64,000 bases of DNA from a virus: positions 1 through 64,000 of IMG/VR virus record IMGVR_UViG_3300032893_000027. The stretch is one strand, 5' to 3'. The translations under genes and the position numbers were made by a program. The notes under the pieces are model-generated. The model was not told the DNA's origin. It did no database searches and saw only the letters and a list, made by a program, of their open reading frames with translations. Shown one piece after another: positions 22,884 to 31,792 of this stretch (the stretch's first letter is position 1; each line of letters starts with the position of its first letter).

Positions 22884-24961
22884 TAGCGTCTCCCCGACGC
22901 GGCAAAGCGGAATCGTATCCGGCCAAGCCGCCAGAATTCACTATTCGCATTGCTCTGCACAAGAACGGACATGAGACGATTTCTTATCCGAACATTAATG
23001 TATTCAGTGGCTTGAGTGACGGTATAGGGTCCGTAGACCGTAGGCGTATCCCCCGGATAATTTACCCCATAGAAGGTAATATTAATAGATGCATTCTGGG
23101 AACCCGACTTGAGGCCCCAGATGAAGTCAGGGATCACGAGGTCAATAAAGGGGATATCCTCACCCTCGGTAATGGCCCAATAGCCGCTCTGAAAGGTGGG
23201 GAGGCCCGTCCCGGTAATGGAGGTACCCTCCTCATGCTGGTAGATTTGCCCAGTGGAATCGGCCCCAATGGGGTTGCCGACGATGGACACGTCTGTCCAA
23301 GCTGTCCGGTTTAATGTTCCATAATCCCATTCATATTCATTGCCAATGATGCGAACCTTGGCGTAGCTGTCGTTTTCCCCAGTCGACATGGCGGAGGGGT
23401 AGAACCATGCAATTTCATTGAAAATTGAGTTAACGGCCACCCTGATTTTGGCGACATAGGCGGGATTGGTGGAGATGTTTTGGAAGACTTGATCCCAGAT
23501 CGGGCACGGCATTGGCGCAACACCGTTAGCCCCAAGGGTAAAGAAGTTATTATTGGCCATCCAAAAGGGGTTTCCCCCTAAAATTCCGCAAGCGTGAGAG
23601 CTAATCCAACCACAACCAGAACCAATGCGAGTAAAGTTAAAAATAACAGTACCGCCAACATAGTTCATATTCCAGACGTCGATGTCGGTTGAGATCAGGG
23701 CAAACGAGGGGCATTGTATTCCACCTACGATGTAGGACCCTGTGGGGATATGGAATGAACCAGCCGTGGTCTGGTTGGAGACCGTCCAATTGGTGTAGTC
23801 GCCCTGATTCGACCAGCGGACGATCAGAGGGTCCTGAACCCCGGATGCCTGACAGGACCGCCACAGCACCAGAATCTGTTGCGGCATTGCTACAAAAAGA
23901 CCACCATTAAAGAATGGAGCTTGATTCACTACTTGAGCATTGGTGAATCCAAAATCAGGAGCCCATGCATAGACAGGCCCATCTTTAGGACATCCGAGAA
24001 TGATTTCGCCCCAATTGTCTTGGGTCCAGTCCGTAGTGGTAATGGGGGTTCCCCCAACGACCGAAATACCGCCCGTGGTGCCCCCGAAGCCTGTCGTAGT
24101 GCCACCACTCCCGCCAAAGGCCCCACCACCAAAACCCAAGCCGGAAGCGGGAGCACCCTGCGTCACGTAATACACAAGCTGGGCGAGGCTCGAATTCATG
24201 GTCGCGGTAGCCGTGGTGCTGGCTTGAACCGATAAATTGATCGTAAAATTGGTTGAGTCGATTATAGAGGCAACCTGATACTTGCCTTGAATGATCGACG
24301 GGATACTAGTTCCGACTGTGGTTGGTGCGATAAACTGTTCAAAAAGGCCCGGTATCACCGAGTAGCCATTGAATGGCATAGTGACGGTCACAGTTTGAGA
24401 TCCTGACGAGATCGCAAACTTGGGCAGAATGCCGCTGGATGCTACCGAGAAAGATGAATTGACTGCCGCCGTAATCGTGTAAGAACCGGTTGAGAGTACG
24501 GTCGTAATGGGGTAGGCACCATTCAGCAGGATGCTGCCGACCGAGACCGGGGTATTAAAGAAGACTGTATTGTTCTTGGAGGCATTGGCGTTGGCATCAA
24601 CGACGGTCACGACGTTGCTGCTGGCCGTCACCGAGAAATTTGGCGTTGGATTCGTCGTCGTGGTCTGCGGCGTAATGACCTGATTGGTGATAGTGCTGTT
24701 ACTACTATTAACGGTCAGGGCATTCCAACTTTGGGTGGCTGCGGCCCCTAGATGTTGGACACCATTAATATCTTGCCACGGATGTAGATCGCGGATGGTC
24801 GAGTTAATAGTAAATCCGGCCCAGTTAGCCCACCCACCATAGGTCTCGATCAGCCCATCCCGATAGCGGATAAGCTGTGACGCCGAGACCCCCGCCTCGT
24901 TGAGAGACAGGGTTTTAACGGTATCAACACCCGGACGTAATGTAACAGCAGCCCAAGGCAT
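22883..24961 (-). CDS. Tail nozzle / DNA-stabilisation protein (P22 gp10 or T7 gp12 type)
   Basis: The 692-residue protein starts like known short-tail nozzle proteins (LRPGVDTVKTLSLNEAGVS, then IRYRDGLIETYGGW). The body is beta-rich, with propeller-like repeats such as DPLIVRWSNQGDYTNW and IWDQVFQNI. A Gly/Thr linker near residue 285 breaks it in two. It ends in an Arg-rich strand (WRLGRIRFRFAASGRR). In P22 and T7 this component closes the tail channel. It follows the adaptor genes, as expected for a podovirus. Confidence 0.8.
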   Translation of the reverse strand: MPWAAVTLRPGVDTVKTLSLNEAGVSASQLIRYRDGLIETYGGWANWAGFTINSTIRDLHPWQDINGVQHLGAAATQSWNALTVNSSNSTITNQVITPQTTTTNPTPNFSVTASSNVVTVVDANANASKNNTVFFNTPVSVGSILLNGAYPITTVLSTGSYTITAAVNSSFSVASSGILPKFAISSGSQTVTVTMPFNGYSVIPGLFEQFIAPTTVGTSIPSIIQGKYQVASIIDSTNFTINLSVQASTTATATMNSSLAQLVYYVTQGAPASGLGFGGGAFGGSGGTTTGFGGTTGGISVVGGTPITTTDWTQDNWGEIILGCPKDGPVYAWAPDFGFTNAQVVNQAPFFNGGLFVAMPQQILVLWRSCQASGVQDPLIVRWSNQGDYTNWTVSNQTTAGSFHIPTGSYIVGGIQCPSFALISTDIDVWNMNYVGGTVIFNFTRIGSGCGWISSHACGILGGNPFWMANNNFFTLGANGVAPMPCPIWDQVFQNISTNPAYVAKIRVAVNSIFNEIAWFYPSAMSTGENDSYAKVRIIGNEYEWDYGTLNRTAWTDVSIVGNPIGADSTGQIYQHEEGTSITGTGLPTFQSGYWAITEGEDIPFIDLVIPDFIWGLKSGSQNASINITFYGVNYPGDTPTVYGPYTVTQATEYINVRIRNRLMSVLVQSNANSEFWRLGRIRFRFAASGRR

Positions 24962-24962
24962 C

Positions 24963-25676
24963 TTACATCCTCGGCGGCGAAGCTATGGGATTGGGCGTCA
25001 TAGGCGTCCAACCCTGACTCTGGTACCGCTTGCGAAGCTCCTCAGCGTTGGCAGAAGCAAACAGAAGTTTGTATTGCGATTCCCAAGACCCCGGCATCTG
25101 TGGGTCATCTGCCTGAGCGCCATAGTTCCGCATATAACCAGCCGCGAACACCATTGATGCCGCGATAAATAAATCGGGCAGGTTCTGCGTCAGGAAGGTT
25201 GATGAATTGCTTGTAGATAGAGGAGTTGGTCGTATTGTTCCAACAACTTCAACAGTATAGGATTGATCTGGTGCAGGCCCCACAATGTAAGTGGTATTAT
25301 TAAGAGGAGCACAATACAAAGGGACGCCAGTTGCTGTGGATGTAGGCCACGCAAAGTCAAGGAATTCCTTAGTAGTAGGCGTAAGTGGATTACGAGTCGC
25401 GTTAGAAGATCCAGCGCCATCCGGGGTCCAGACGTTGATTTGTTCAACAACAACAAATGACCCTTGATCTGTCGGCAAAGTAAAGCTCCTGATCGCCGAT
25501 GATAGACTCACAGTCGAATCAGAGATACGGGTCGCTTGCAGATCCAACTCACGATAAATCCGTTGTTCGGCATAGTCGATCATGCCCGGAAGCATCGTGT
25601 TGAAATTGGTATCTGCTGTCGATGTGACCATCAGATTGGTGATTTGACTGACGTAGCTGCCGTAATTAAGACTCAC
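24963..25676 (-). CDS. Head-tail adaptor protein (gp11/gp4-like)
   Basis: The 237-residue protein matches the short-tail adaptor pattern: DYAEQRIYRELDLQATR near the start, a beta middle, VGTIRPTPLS, then a helical end with LPDLFIAASMVFAAGYMRNYG and ASANAEELRKRYQ. Such proteins form the dodecameric ring under the portal. It is next to the nozzle gene, as in P22 and T7. Confidence 0.8.
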   Translation of the reverse strand: MSLNYGSYVSQITNLMVTSTADTNFNTMLPGMIDYAEQRIYRELDLQATRISDSTVSLSSAIRSFTLPTDQGSFVVVEQINVWTPDGAGSSNATRNPLTPTTKEFLDFAWPTSTATGVPLYCAPLNNTTYIVGPAPDQSYTVEVVGTIRPTPLSTSNSSTFLTQNLPDLFIAASMVFAAGYMRNYGAQADDPQMPGSWESQYKLLFASANAEELRKRYQSQGWTPMTPNPIASPPRM

Positions 25677-26478
25677 CTTGGCCTCCGATTTCGCCTACAG
25701 AGAATTGGACCTGAGCGACTGCGACATAATGGGAGCCATCGCCTAAGAAGGCAACCCTATGGAATTGAGCCAGCGAGTTCGTCATTGTGGAAGTAATGGT
25801 GACGCCAATTGACTCGCCTGCTGTGCCAGCCGTAGTGCCGCTCGCTATCGTCGTCCACGCCCCGTAGGCTGGGGTATCAACTGGGGAATATTGAATCACG
25901 TAGGTGGTTGCTGAGGGCAGGAAGCTTCTATCTATCGGCGCATAAATGCTGACCGAGCTTAATGTATGGGTAATAACCGGAGGCTTTAGGCTGGAAGGCA
26001 TAGACAGGTTGGAGACGTTGCCCTGCCAGTTAATACCGACGTAGCTGCCGTAGCTGGAGTTAATGGTCGAAGTTAGGTCGGTGGCACTTTGCCACGATTG
26101 CTTGTTGATAACACCGTCGAAGGGGGCGTTAATTCCAGCGGCTCCGACCATGCTGCCAATGCGGTTGCCGTACTGTGGCTGAAAAAAGTTTGCAGAAACT
26201 CCCTGAGCCGACAAGGGGGCGTCGTCAAGGACGTACTTTTCCGAGCGTGGGTTGAGGACGGGAATTGGATCAGGCGGAATGACAAAGGTTTTAATGTTCG
26301 GTTGGGGTTTATCCAAGCACGGCGGACAGACAAAGATTCTCAGATTCTGAAGCCGAGGTCCAGTCCATTCGTACTGCCACTTCAACATGTTCAATTGCCA
26401 AATCTGGCCGCAGCGGTCACAGACCGCCTTGGCCCTCGGATTGGCAGGATCGACTTGATAGTGGCTACGAGGTCGCAT
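25666..26478 (-). CDS. Zinc-finger structural protein of the neck region
   Basis: The first 50 residues hold a four-Cys zinc site (CDRCG ... CPPC) with WQYEWTGPRLQNLR between the pairs, followed by DPIPVLNPRSEKY. This head recurs in phages of Alphaproteobacteria as I recall. The C-terminal half is a beta domain of the galactose-binding or fibronectin kind. Its start is inside the adaptor gene end. It may join the adaptor to surface fibres. Confidence 0.65.
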   Translation of the reverse strand: MRPRSHYQVDPANPRAKAVCDRCGQIWQLNMLKWQYEWTGPRLQNLRIFVCPPCLDKPQPNIKTFVIPPDPIPVLNPRSEKYVLDDAPLSAQGVSANFFQPQYGNRIGSMVGAAGINAPFDGVINKQSWQSATDLTSTINSSYGSYVGINWQGNVSNLSMPSSLKPPVITHTLSSVSIYAPIDRSFLPSATTYVIQYSPVDTPAYGAWTTIASGTTAGTAGESIGVTITSTMTNSLAQFHRVAFLGDGSHYVAVAQVQFSVGEIGGQGES

Positions 26479-27191
26479 TAGTCAAAGTAACTCAGCAGGC
26501 CCGGCGCAATATACATCGGGACGTTTTCCACGTTCTGACGAGCCGCTATTTGCCACGCTTCTTCGGCGTCCATCTTCCGCTTATCTTCAAGATCAGGTGC
26601 ATAAACACGAGCCAAGCGGTGGGCAAGACCAGCGGCCATAGCATCGAGCCAGAGATAGGGTACCTCCATGTTCGTGCCATTCGCCGCCAGAGCATCCTGT
26701 ACTTGGCGAACCCGATAGTAATACAGCGTATAAGGGCCATTGCCGTCAGGGACCGGATAGAGGGTGATCGTGGGTGAGATTTGCCGATTGAACCAGTACT
26801 GAGTCGGTTGGGCTTGCACCAGCTTATTGGGCAGCGCAGCATACTCAGTCTGGCTAATTGGGAAGATCAGACGGTCCGTCTGCGTCGTATTGACGCCGGG
26901 GGTCGTCCGGATGAAGGCATTGGTAATCATGACGGTTTCAGCCGGAACCGAATAGGTGGCCGTACCTTGGGTCAAAGGAACCGCTTGAAGATCAACATCC
27001 CAAAGATTAGGCTGGAGGTTTGAGAATTTGACCTGCAACAGGTTCAACTCAATGATCGCCTGCTGAAGGTGGGACTGAAGGATCTCAGTAGGGCGTACCC
27101 GGATGCGTTGAAAGGCCGTGATGATGAGATCACCAGCCGAAGGCGCAAAGTTATAGGTTCCGGAATAGTTCTGGCTGGTGGTGAAGACCAT
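26478..27191 (-). CDS. Tail accessory / adaptor protein
   Basis: The 237-residue protein has the layout of P22 gp4-like tail factors: a helical start (AFQRIRVRPTEI, AIIELNLLQVKFSNLQPNLW), an interrupted beta domain, and a closing helix ending in RLARVYAPDLEDKRKMDAEE. It is the first of three neck genes in operon order. Confidence is limited because the fold is common. Confidence 0.7.
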   Translation of the reverse strand: MVFTTSQNYSGTYNFAPSAGDLIITAFQRIRVRPTEILQSHLQQAIIELNLLQVKFSNLQPNLWDVDLQAVPLTQGTATYSVPAETVMITNAFIRTTPGVNTTQTDRLIFPISQTEYAALPNKLVQAQPTQYWFNRQISPTITLYPVPDGNGPYTLYYYRVRQVQDALAANGTNMEVPYLWLDAMAAGLAHRLARVYAPDLEDKRKMDAEEAWQIAARQNVENVPMYIAPGLLSYFD

Positions 27192-27505
27192 TAGTTTGAC
27201 TTTCTCTGAATGATCCTAAGATATCCTATAGCAACCTGTACAGAACTAGGGGCCGTCGTTAACCACGTAGCAAGCCCAAGAGACGCTGAAGTAGAAGACC
27301 AAGTTCCGGTATAAAAGCTCCCATTAAGCGCCAGACTAACGGTGTCCACCTGCGTAGCATTAGAGGTATTAGTATAAGTTACCGTCATCCCCGGAGACGA
27401 TGGCACGGCCAATTGTCCATTGACGTCGAAGAACTCTATCACAAAATTGGCTGAGTTCCCCTGTTCAATGTTGAACGGTCCACTTTGCGCCGTTAGAACG
27501 GTCAT
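27191..27505 (-). CDS. Small beta-sandwich virion protein
   Basis: The 104-residue protein is Ser/Thr-rich with alternating hydrophobics (SANFVIEFFDVNGQLAVP, VDTVSLALNGSFYTGTW) typical of an Ig-like or head-decoration domain. It overlaps both neighbours by one base. No named family. Confidence 0.6.
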   Translation of the reverse strand: MTVLTAQSGPFNIEQGNSANFVIEFFDVNGQLAVPSSPGMTVTYTNTSNATQVDTVSLALNGSFYTGTWSSTSASLGLATWLTTAPSSVQVAIGYLRIIQRKSN

Positions 27506-28155
27506 TATACTTCCCTCACCGAAGTTGGGCTAAATCCACCCACTTCCGTAATAGAAACCCTAGCGGTTACAGCCGGTTGAGACTGTATCACATTTATAGC
27601 AAATATGGCGGAATCTGAATCTATCTCCTTTGTGATAAAGAAACCACGAATGAAGTCTTGGGCAGATTTGAAGAAATCGGGGTGTGTATAGGGCGGAAGC
27701 CCCCTCTTAAACCGAACTGGTTCCGAAAGCGGGCTATACCATCCCTGCAAGAAGATATTTGCGCTGGGGATGAACTTGGTATCTTGGGTCGCAAATGGGT
27801 GATATTGGGCACGGAGTCCCGGTTTGATTCGGACTGGTTCAGATAACCAGTTATAATATGCGAAGGAGACAACCGGCTTAATAGACCCATAAGCAAGGAC
27901 GGGCTGCTGGGTGACAGATAATCCCGGCTTAGCCAGAACGCTCGGGATTGACCAAGCCTGATGCCATTTGTCTTCAAGGACAATGGGCTTAAGAAAGTCT
28001 GTCGTGACATTGGAAGGCTGAAGATAGACAGCCAGCCCTTGTTTAAAGCGGACTGGTTCCGACCAAGGAAAGTGCCATTTATCTTCAGAGATTACCTCGC
28101 CGCCAACGAAGACCGGCTGGGTAATGACTTGATATTGAATGTATGAATAGGGCAC
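27505..28155 (-). CDS. Trp-repeat virion protein (short paralogue)
   Basis: The 216-residue protein contains about four copies of an approximately 45-residue unit with the core D-K-W-H-x-x-W-S-x-P-V-R-x-K-x-G-L. It ends with EIDSDSAIFAINVI and a VSITEVGG motif. Both parts recur in the 845-residue protein at 31792-34329. Duplication within the operon is clear. The repeat is probably structural, possibly a spike or a decoration strand. Confidence 0.7.
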   Translation of the reverse strand: MPYSYIQYQVITQPVFVGGEVISEDKWHFPWSEPVRFKQGLAVYLQPSNVTTDFLKPIVLEDKWHQAWSIPSVLAKPGLSVTQQPVLAYGSIKPVVSFAYYNWLSEPVRIKPGLRAQYHPFATQDTKFIPSANIFLQGWYSPLSEPVRFKRGLPPYTHPDFFKSAQDFIRGFFITKEIDSDSAIFAINVIQSQPAVTARVSITEVGGFSPTSVREV

Positions 28156-28156
28156 A

Positions 28157-29137
28157 TTAATACCCTATCACAACAACTTTAGAAGGCTGATTTTCCCAGA
28201 AAGGAGTTCCAGAGAAGAAAAGGGGGATATAGGTCGCGATAACAATGCCTTGCCTGCCAGAGCCAGCGCTTTGACCCGTTGGGGCGCCCCCACCGCCGCC
28301 ACCATAGAGGCCGCCGGATGCGCCGTTAGAAGTGCCAATTACCCCGCCGCCACCGCCACCACCCGCACCAGCCTTGGGGCCTGCCGTGGAAGTCCACTCC
28401 TGTCCGGGATTGCCAGCACCAGCCGAGCCGCCGCCAGCGCCGCCCGTTCCGGCATCACCGCTGCCACCCGAGCCGCCTGTCAGCGGACAAGCCACGCCTC
28501 CTGTGCCGGGGTTGCCGTTGCCATTCTTACCGGCCGCACCACCCCCGCCGCCGCCGCAGCCGTTGGACGCGGCACTGGAACCCGAGCCGCCGTTATGGGT
28601 TGTGGTACCAATCAGACCCGATGAACCAGTACCAGCCGCAACCGTGCCAGAAGTCGCAAACCATGTCGTGCCGCCAGCCGCAGCGATCTGGTAGGAGAAC
28701 GTCACACCGAGAACAATGTTGTTCTTGAGTGCGTAACCACCGCCCGAGCCACCCGCTCCGCCCGATACACAAGTCCCGACCGCGCCGTTTCCGCCGCCAC
28801 CGATGACTTCAACGGTGTTGTTGTTGTTGTCCCAGCCCGGAAGCGCGGTCGCCGTAGTACCTGACGTACCGCTTGTGAAGAAAACGACTGTAGAACACGG
28901 AATAAGATCCCTTAAATGCCAATGACCATCATCCTTGGTTCGAACTTCCACATAGCTTTGCAGCATGTGATGCCCGAATGAAACCGATGACTTAACATGC
29001 CATAAAGAGAGAACAACGGCGCCAACTGCCACCGTCGAGATAAGTGTTCTCTTAAGACGCTTGCGCTTTCCAAGCCGGAAAGGATCGGATTGTTTTTTAA
29101 CCCTGATTCCGTATCTCTTAAAGAACCAGTCAGACAT
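28157..29137 (-). CDS. Glycine-rich fibre protein with N-terminal membrane helix
   Basis: The first 60 residues contain a basic stretch (KRKRLKR) and a hydrophobic helix (LISTVAVGAVVLSLW). The rest is a glycine-rich domain (GGGGGAAGKNG, GAGGGGGGGVIG) closing with GRQGIVIATYIP, the end seen in phage glycine-rich tail domains that form polyglycine-II bundles. Such bundles tip fibres and bind receptors. A membrane anchor is unusual for a virion protein and may mean membrane insertion on infection. Confidence 0.65.
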   Translation of the reverse strand: MSDWFFKRYGIRVKKQSDPFRLGKRKRLKRTLISTVAVGAVVLSLWHVKSSVSFGHHMLQSYVEVRTKDDGHWHLRDLIPCSTVVFFTSGTSGTTATALPGWDNNNNTVEVIGGGGNGAVGTCVSGGAGGSGGGYALKNNIVLGVTFSYQIAAAGGTTWFATSGTVAAGTGSSGLIGTTTHNGGSGSSAASNGCGGGGGGAAGKNGNGNPGTGGVACPLTGGSGGSGDAGTGGAGGGSAGAGNPGQEWTSTAGPKAGAGGGGGGGVIGTSNGASGGLYGGGGGGAPTGQSAGSGRQGIVIATYIPLFFSGTPFWENQPSKVVVIGY

Positions 29138-29141
29138 GTGA

Positions 29142-29423
29142 CTACTTCTCTAAGATATTAAATATAGTCGCTCCATCAGTGATAGACTCAAATCCATGAG
29201 GCTCTCCGGGAATCCATTTAATGATCGTTCCTCCGGGGATGGCTTCTATAATAGTGCCTTCATATTTTCCCAAAAGTTTAATCTTTCCATGCATCAGGAC
29301 CGTAATGTGATTATCATGTTCTGTGTGGGTATGAATTGGAAATACATCACCAACCTTTTCAAAGGTGTAGACGGCCCCCCACATAGAATCATTTACCATA
29401 ATTGATCTTACATTTACGGTCAT
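29142..29423 (-). CDS. Cupin-domain protein
   Basis: The 93-residue single cupin shows the metal motif HTHTEHDNHITVLMHGKIKL and the second histidine motif PGEPHGFES. Cupins of this size are sugar isomerases, dioxygenases or binding proteins. It is located in the virion operon. Given the sugar operon elsewhere, a sugar-binding or epimerase role is a possibility but cannot be read from the sequence. Confidence 0.75.
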   Translation of the reverse strand: MTVNVRSIMVNDSMWGAVYTFEKVGDVFPIHTHTEHDNHITVLMHGKIKLLGKYEGTIIEAIPGGTIIKWIPGEPHGFESITDGATIFNILEK

Positions 29424-29698
29424 AGCATAACCGGCCCTGCGGAAGATGCGCTAGTCGTTGCCGGTGATATACCGATGCCTGTAGATCGCGGCACAATCGG
29501 CAAGATAATATCATCCGCCGCTCCGTCATAAGGCATATTTAAATTAACAAAAATAGCCTGAGAGGATGGGATTTGAAGCAGCTTATATCCCGCCGGAATA
29601 GGGCAGGATAAGCTGTCAACCATTATTAAGTTTTCAACAAATCCGGAACTGATTGCGGTTGCTGAATTGAGTTTGATAAGAGCCGCCGCGAAGGCCAT
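29420..29698 (-). CDS. Hypothetical virion-operon protein, 92 residues
   Basis: A mostly beta protein with a short helical start. IPAGYKLLQIPSSQAIFVN and a Ser/Ala-rich end are the only notable features. It overlaps the cupin gene by 4 bp (ATGA). I do not recognise it. Confidence 0.55.
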   Translation of the reverse strand: MAFAAALIKLNSATAISSGFVENLIMVDSLSCPIPAGYKLLQIPSSQAIFVNLNMPYDGAADDIILPIVPRSTGIGISPATTSASSAGPVML

Positions 29699-29700
29699 AT

Positions 29701-29970
29701 CTAGATCCCATAAGAACGCAGCGCCCTATCTCGTGCCTCCCAGCGTTCCAACTTCTTCTCGAATGGAACACATGGCCCATTGCAGCAAGGACCGCAAATA
29801 TCCTTATCGCAGAGAGTGCAATGCCCCCCGAGATCTTCCGGAGAGCATTTGGGGAAAATGTGAACTACGCTATTGCAATGACTGCAAGTGAAGGTACGGA
29901 CCTCAAGGCGAGTTCCGTACTCATCAAAGGAATAGGCGTATCCACCATCTCGGAGATACTTGCCAAACAC
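29701..29970 (-). CDS. Zinc-ribbon protein, conserved in phages
   Basis: The 89-residue protein has two metal sites: CSHCN near residue 29, then HCTLCDKDICGPC and a further GPC. The stretch PEDLGGHCTLCDKDICGPC matches a small phage family I have seen beside alphaproteobacterial structural genes. The end is a charged helix (FEKKLERWEARDRAL). Its job is not known. Confidence 0.7.
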   Translation of the reverse strand: MFGKYLRDGGYAYSFDEYGTRLEVRTFTCSHCNSVVHIFPKCSPEDLGGHCTLCDKDICGPCCNGPCVPFEKKLERWEARDRALRSYGI

Positions 29971-29972
29971 GA

Positions 29973-30515
29973 TTACTGCTCTTGGAAAAGAACCGTCATC
30001 GTGGCGGTACCGGTATAAGAACCAGACCGGACCTGACAGAGCAATGCGCCACCGGCCGAAGCCGAAGAAACTGCCGGATAGACAATCTCAGAGCCCGGTG
30101 CCGCCACCCAGCGATACGAAGCACGCTGGTTGACACCAACATACCAAGGCTGCTGTTGCTGAGTCGCAAACAGTGCCGAGGAGGTTGCCGAGGCGTTGAC
30201 TGTGACAAAGGCTGAGAAGCCTGCGTCAGCGCCGTCTAAAGCAAACAAGCTAGAGCCAGAAGAGATTGAACCAACCCAAGCAGGGGAGGAGTTGGCGGTT
30301 GCACGTTGCACAGCCCACTCAACGAAGTTGTCCGCTGGAGTACCGTTGGTGCCGACCAGAAGGTCGTAAACCTTGCCGCGCCGAAGACCAGTATAGGTCG
30401 GGGCGTTGACAAAGGAACCAGTGCTCGCCGCGATAACGACAAGCGGAGTATAAGTCGTCGCCACCGCATTTTGAGTCGCGATGTTAGTGGAATTTACAAC
30501 ACCGTAGTTTGCCAC
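29973..30515 (-). CDS. Beta-rich virion protein, 180 residues
   Basis: Ala/Ser/Thr-rich with regular strands (YTPLVVIAASTGSFVN, RKVYDLLVG-like, VVAAPGSEIVYPAVS). It resembles head-decoration or tail-tube-like beta sandwiches in phages. The first strand is preceded by a clear ATG and small gap. No named family is assigned. Confidence 0.6.
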   Translation of the reverse strand: MANYGVVNSTNIATQNAVATTYTPLVVIAASTGSFVNAPTYTGLRRGKVYDLLVGTNGTPADNFVEWAVQRATANSSPAWVGSISSGSSLFALDGADAGFSAFVTVNASATSSALFATQQQQPWYVGVNQRASYRWVAAPGSEIVYPAVSSASAGGALLCQVRSGSYTGTATMTVLFQEQ

Positions 30516-30527
30516 CTGTTAGCCCCC

Positions 30528-31406
30528 TTAAGGAATGCTATTGTTTTGGACCCCGCCAAAGATTGCCTCAAAGTAGTCGAGGTCCTCTAGCGCCCCTTCG
30601 AGATAGGTCTTCTGAGTCTGAGCACTATTCAACTGATGCGTCAGGTCATTAACCCTCTGTTTGAGTTCGACCTTGCGAGATAGGATCTTACGCCCGAATT
30701 GCGTAACTTCCGAAAACCCGTAAAGCCCCGGTGGCTGCATAATATCCGACTCATAGGGAGCCATCATCTTTATGCCCCTGCGCTTAGCCTCCATGAAGAA
30801 GAAATAAGCGCCCGGTCGTTGGAGAATATACTCGTCTCGGGAAGCCATGTCTATCCCGAAAAGAGCGATCTCCTTCGCCCCCTTCATCATAGCAAATGCC
30901 ATCATCCAAGCAAAGGATGAAGTGAAGAAGTAGGGACCGAATTCTGCCACCAATTCCTTATAAGGTAAAGGGGTGGCATTAGGAACAAGTGACTGATCCT
31001 GCATGTAAATCGGGAAGGTTTGTTGCCTCAGCCACTGGATATAGGGCTCCCCATAATGCCGGTTCTCGGGCCATAGCAGGTTGCCATGGATCTCAAACCA
31101 TGCATCAGCCCGAGGAATTACCCCCATATTACCGGGGGAGCAGGACCAGATGGTCCAGCTAGGGTCATTGTAGGGGGCCAACATACGAGAGGATGGGGCC
31201 GTCCCGATACAGGCCACCTTGAGATAGGGGGCCGGTTCGGCTGGGGACTCTGGCTTAATTTCCTCGGCCACCTTCTGCTGGATATAGTCCGGCTTCCAGC
31301 CCCCCTCACCGAGGGGTTCATGTTCTGCGACAACATGGAGTGGGGCGTCGATAGCGATCTTTCCTTCTTTGGCGGTGTCATTAAAAGTCTTGGTAAGCTT
31401 AGGCAT
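30528..31406 (-). CDS. Putative glycosyltransferase-like protein (GT42/DUF115-type fold)
   Basis: After a 60-residue linker comes a Rossmann-like start (VACIGTAPSSRMLAPYNDPSW), then a region with FFTSSFAWMMAFAMMKGAKEI and ALFGIDM, then QRPGAYFF and PPGLYGF. The layout GTxPS ... TSSxAxxxAxAxxxGxKEIxLxGID parallels GT42 sialyltransferases and DUF115-type proteins, which use the first motif for the sugar nucleotide. The protein family is widespread in phages and unnamed. With a nonulosonic-acid operon in the same window, transfer of that sugar to a virion part is an attractive idea. The C-terminus is a coiled coil. Confidence 0.5.
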   Translation of the reverse strand: MPKLTKTFNDTAKEGKIAIDAPLHVVAEHEPLGEGGWKPDYIQQKVAEEIKPESPAEPAPYLKVACIGTAPSSRMLAPYNDPSWTIWSCSPGNMGVIPRADAWFEIHGNLLWPENRHYGEPYIQWLRQQTFPIYMQDQSLVPNATPLPYKELVAEFGPYFFTSSFAWMMAFAMMKGAKEIALFGIDMASRDEYILQRPGAYFFFMEAKRRGIKMMAPYESDIMQPPGLYGFSEVTQFGRKILSRKVELKQRVNDLTHQLNSAQTQKTYLEGALEDLDYFEAIFGGVQNNSIP

Positions 31407-31792
31407 TACGATCCTGTTATTTGGGCGGTCAGCAATTGTACGGCCTGACCCGTTTGAATCAGGGTATTGTTGAGACCGTTTGAAATGGTGATATCTGCCC
31501 CTGACAACGGAATGCCGACAGTCAAGCCAGATACGACAATATTGCCACTAAAGTCCTCTATGACTGCGGTGGTTACGGTGCCAGTCCCGGCGGCTGCCGA
31601 GTCTGTCAATGGAGTATTAAAGGTTAATACACCTCCAGATGCTGATCCAGAGGGGGTCTGTAAAGTAATTGTGGATACTGGGGTACCACCGGCCAAAAGA
31701 ATAAGTTTTCCGGCGCCGCCACCTCCGTCAATGGTGGAAACGACCCCTTGGAGGCGGGCATTTATACAAGTTGTAGAATATACGGGGGGCAT
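31406..31792 (-). CDS. Beta-rich virion protein, 128 residues
   Basis: A Gly/Thr/Ser-rich protein (GGGGAGKLILLAGGTPV, GSASGGVLTFNTP). It starts right where the large Trp-repeat gene ends and finishes at the glycosyltransferase-like gene start, so all three may be co-translated. The pattern fits a small decoration or fibre-base protein. Confidence 0.55.
   Translation of the reverse strand: MPPVYSTTCINARLQGVVSTIDGGGGAGKLILLAGGTPVSTITLQTPSGSASGGVLTFNTPLTDSAAAGTGTVTTAVIEDFSGNIVVSGLTVGIPLSGADITISNGLNNTLIQTGQAVQLLTAQITGS

Noticed and set aside
28250-28694. Rightward Pro/Ala-rich frames over the glycine-rich fibre gene
   Set aside because: These are simply the complement of GGC/GGT glycine codons and have no independent support.
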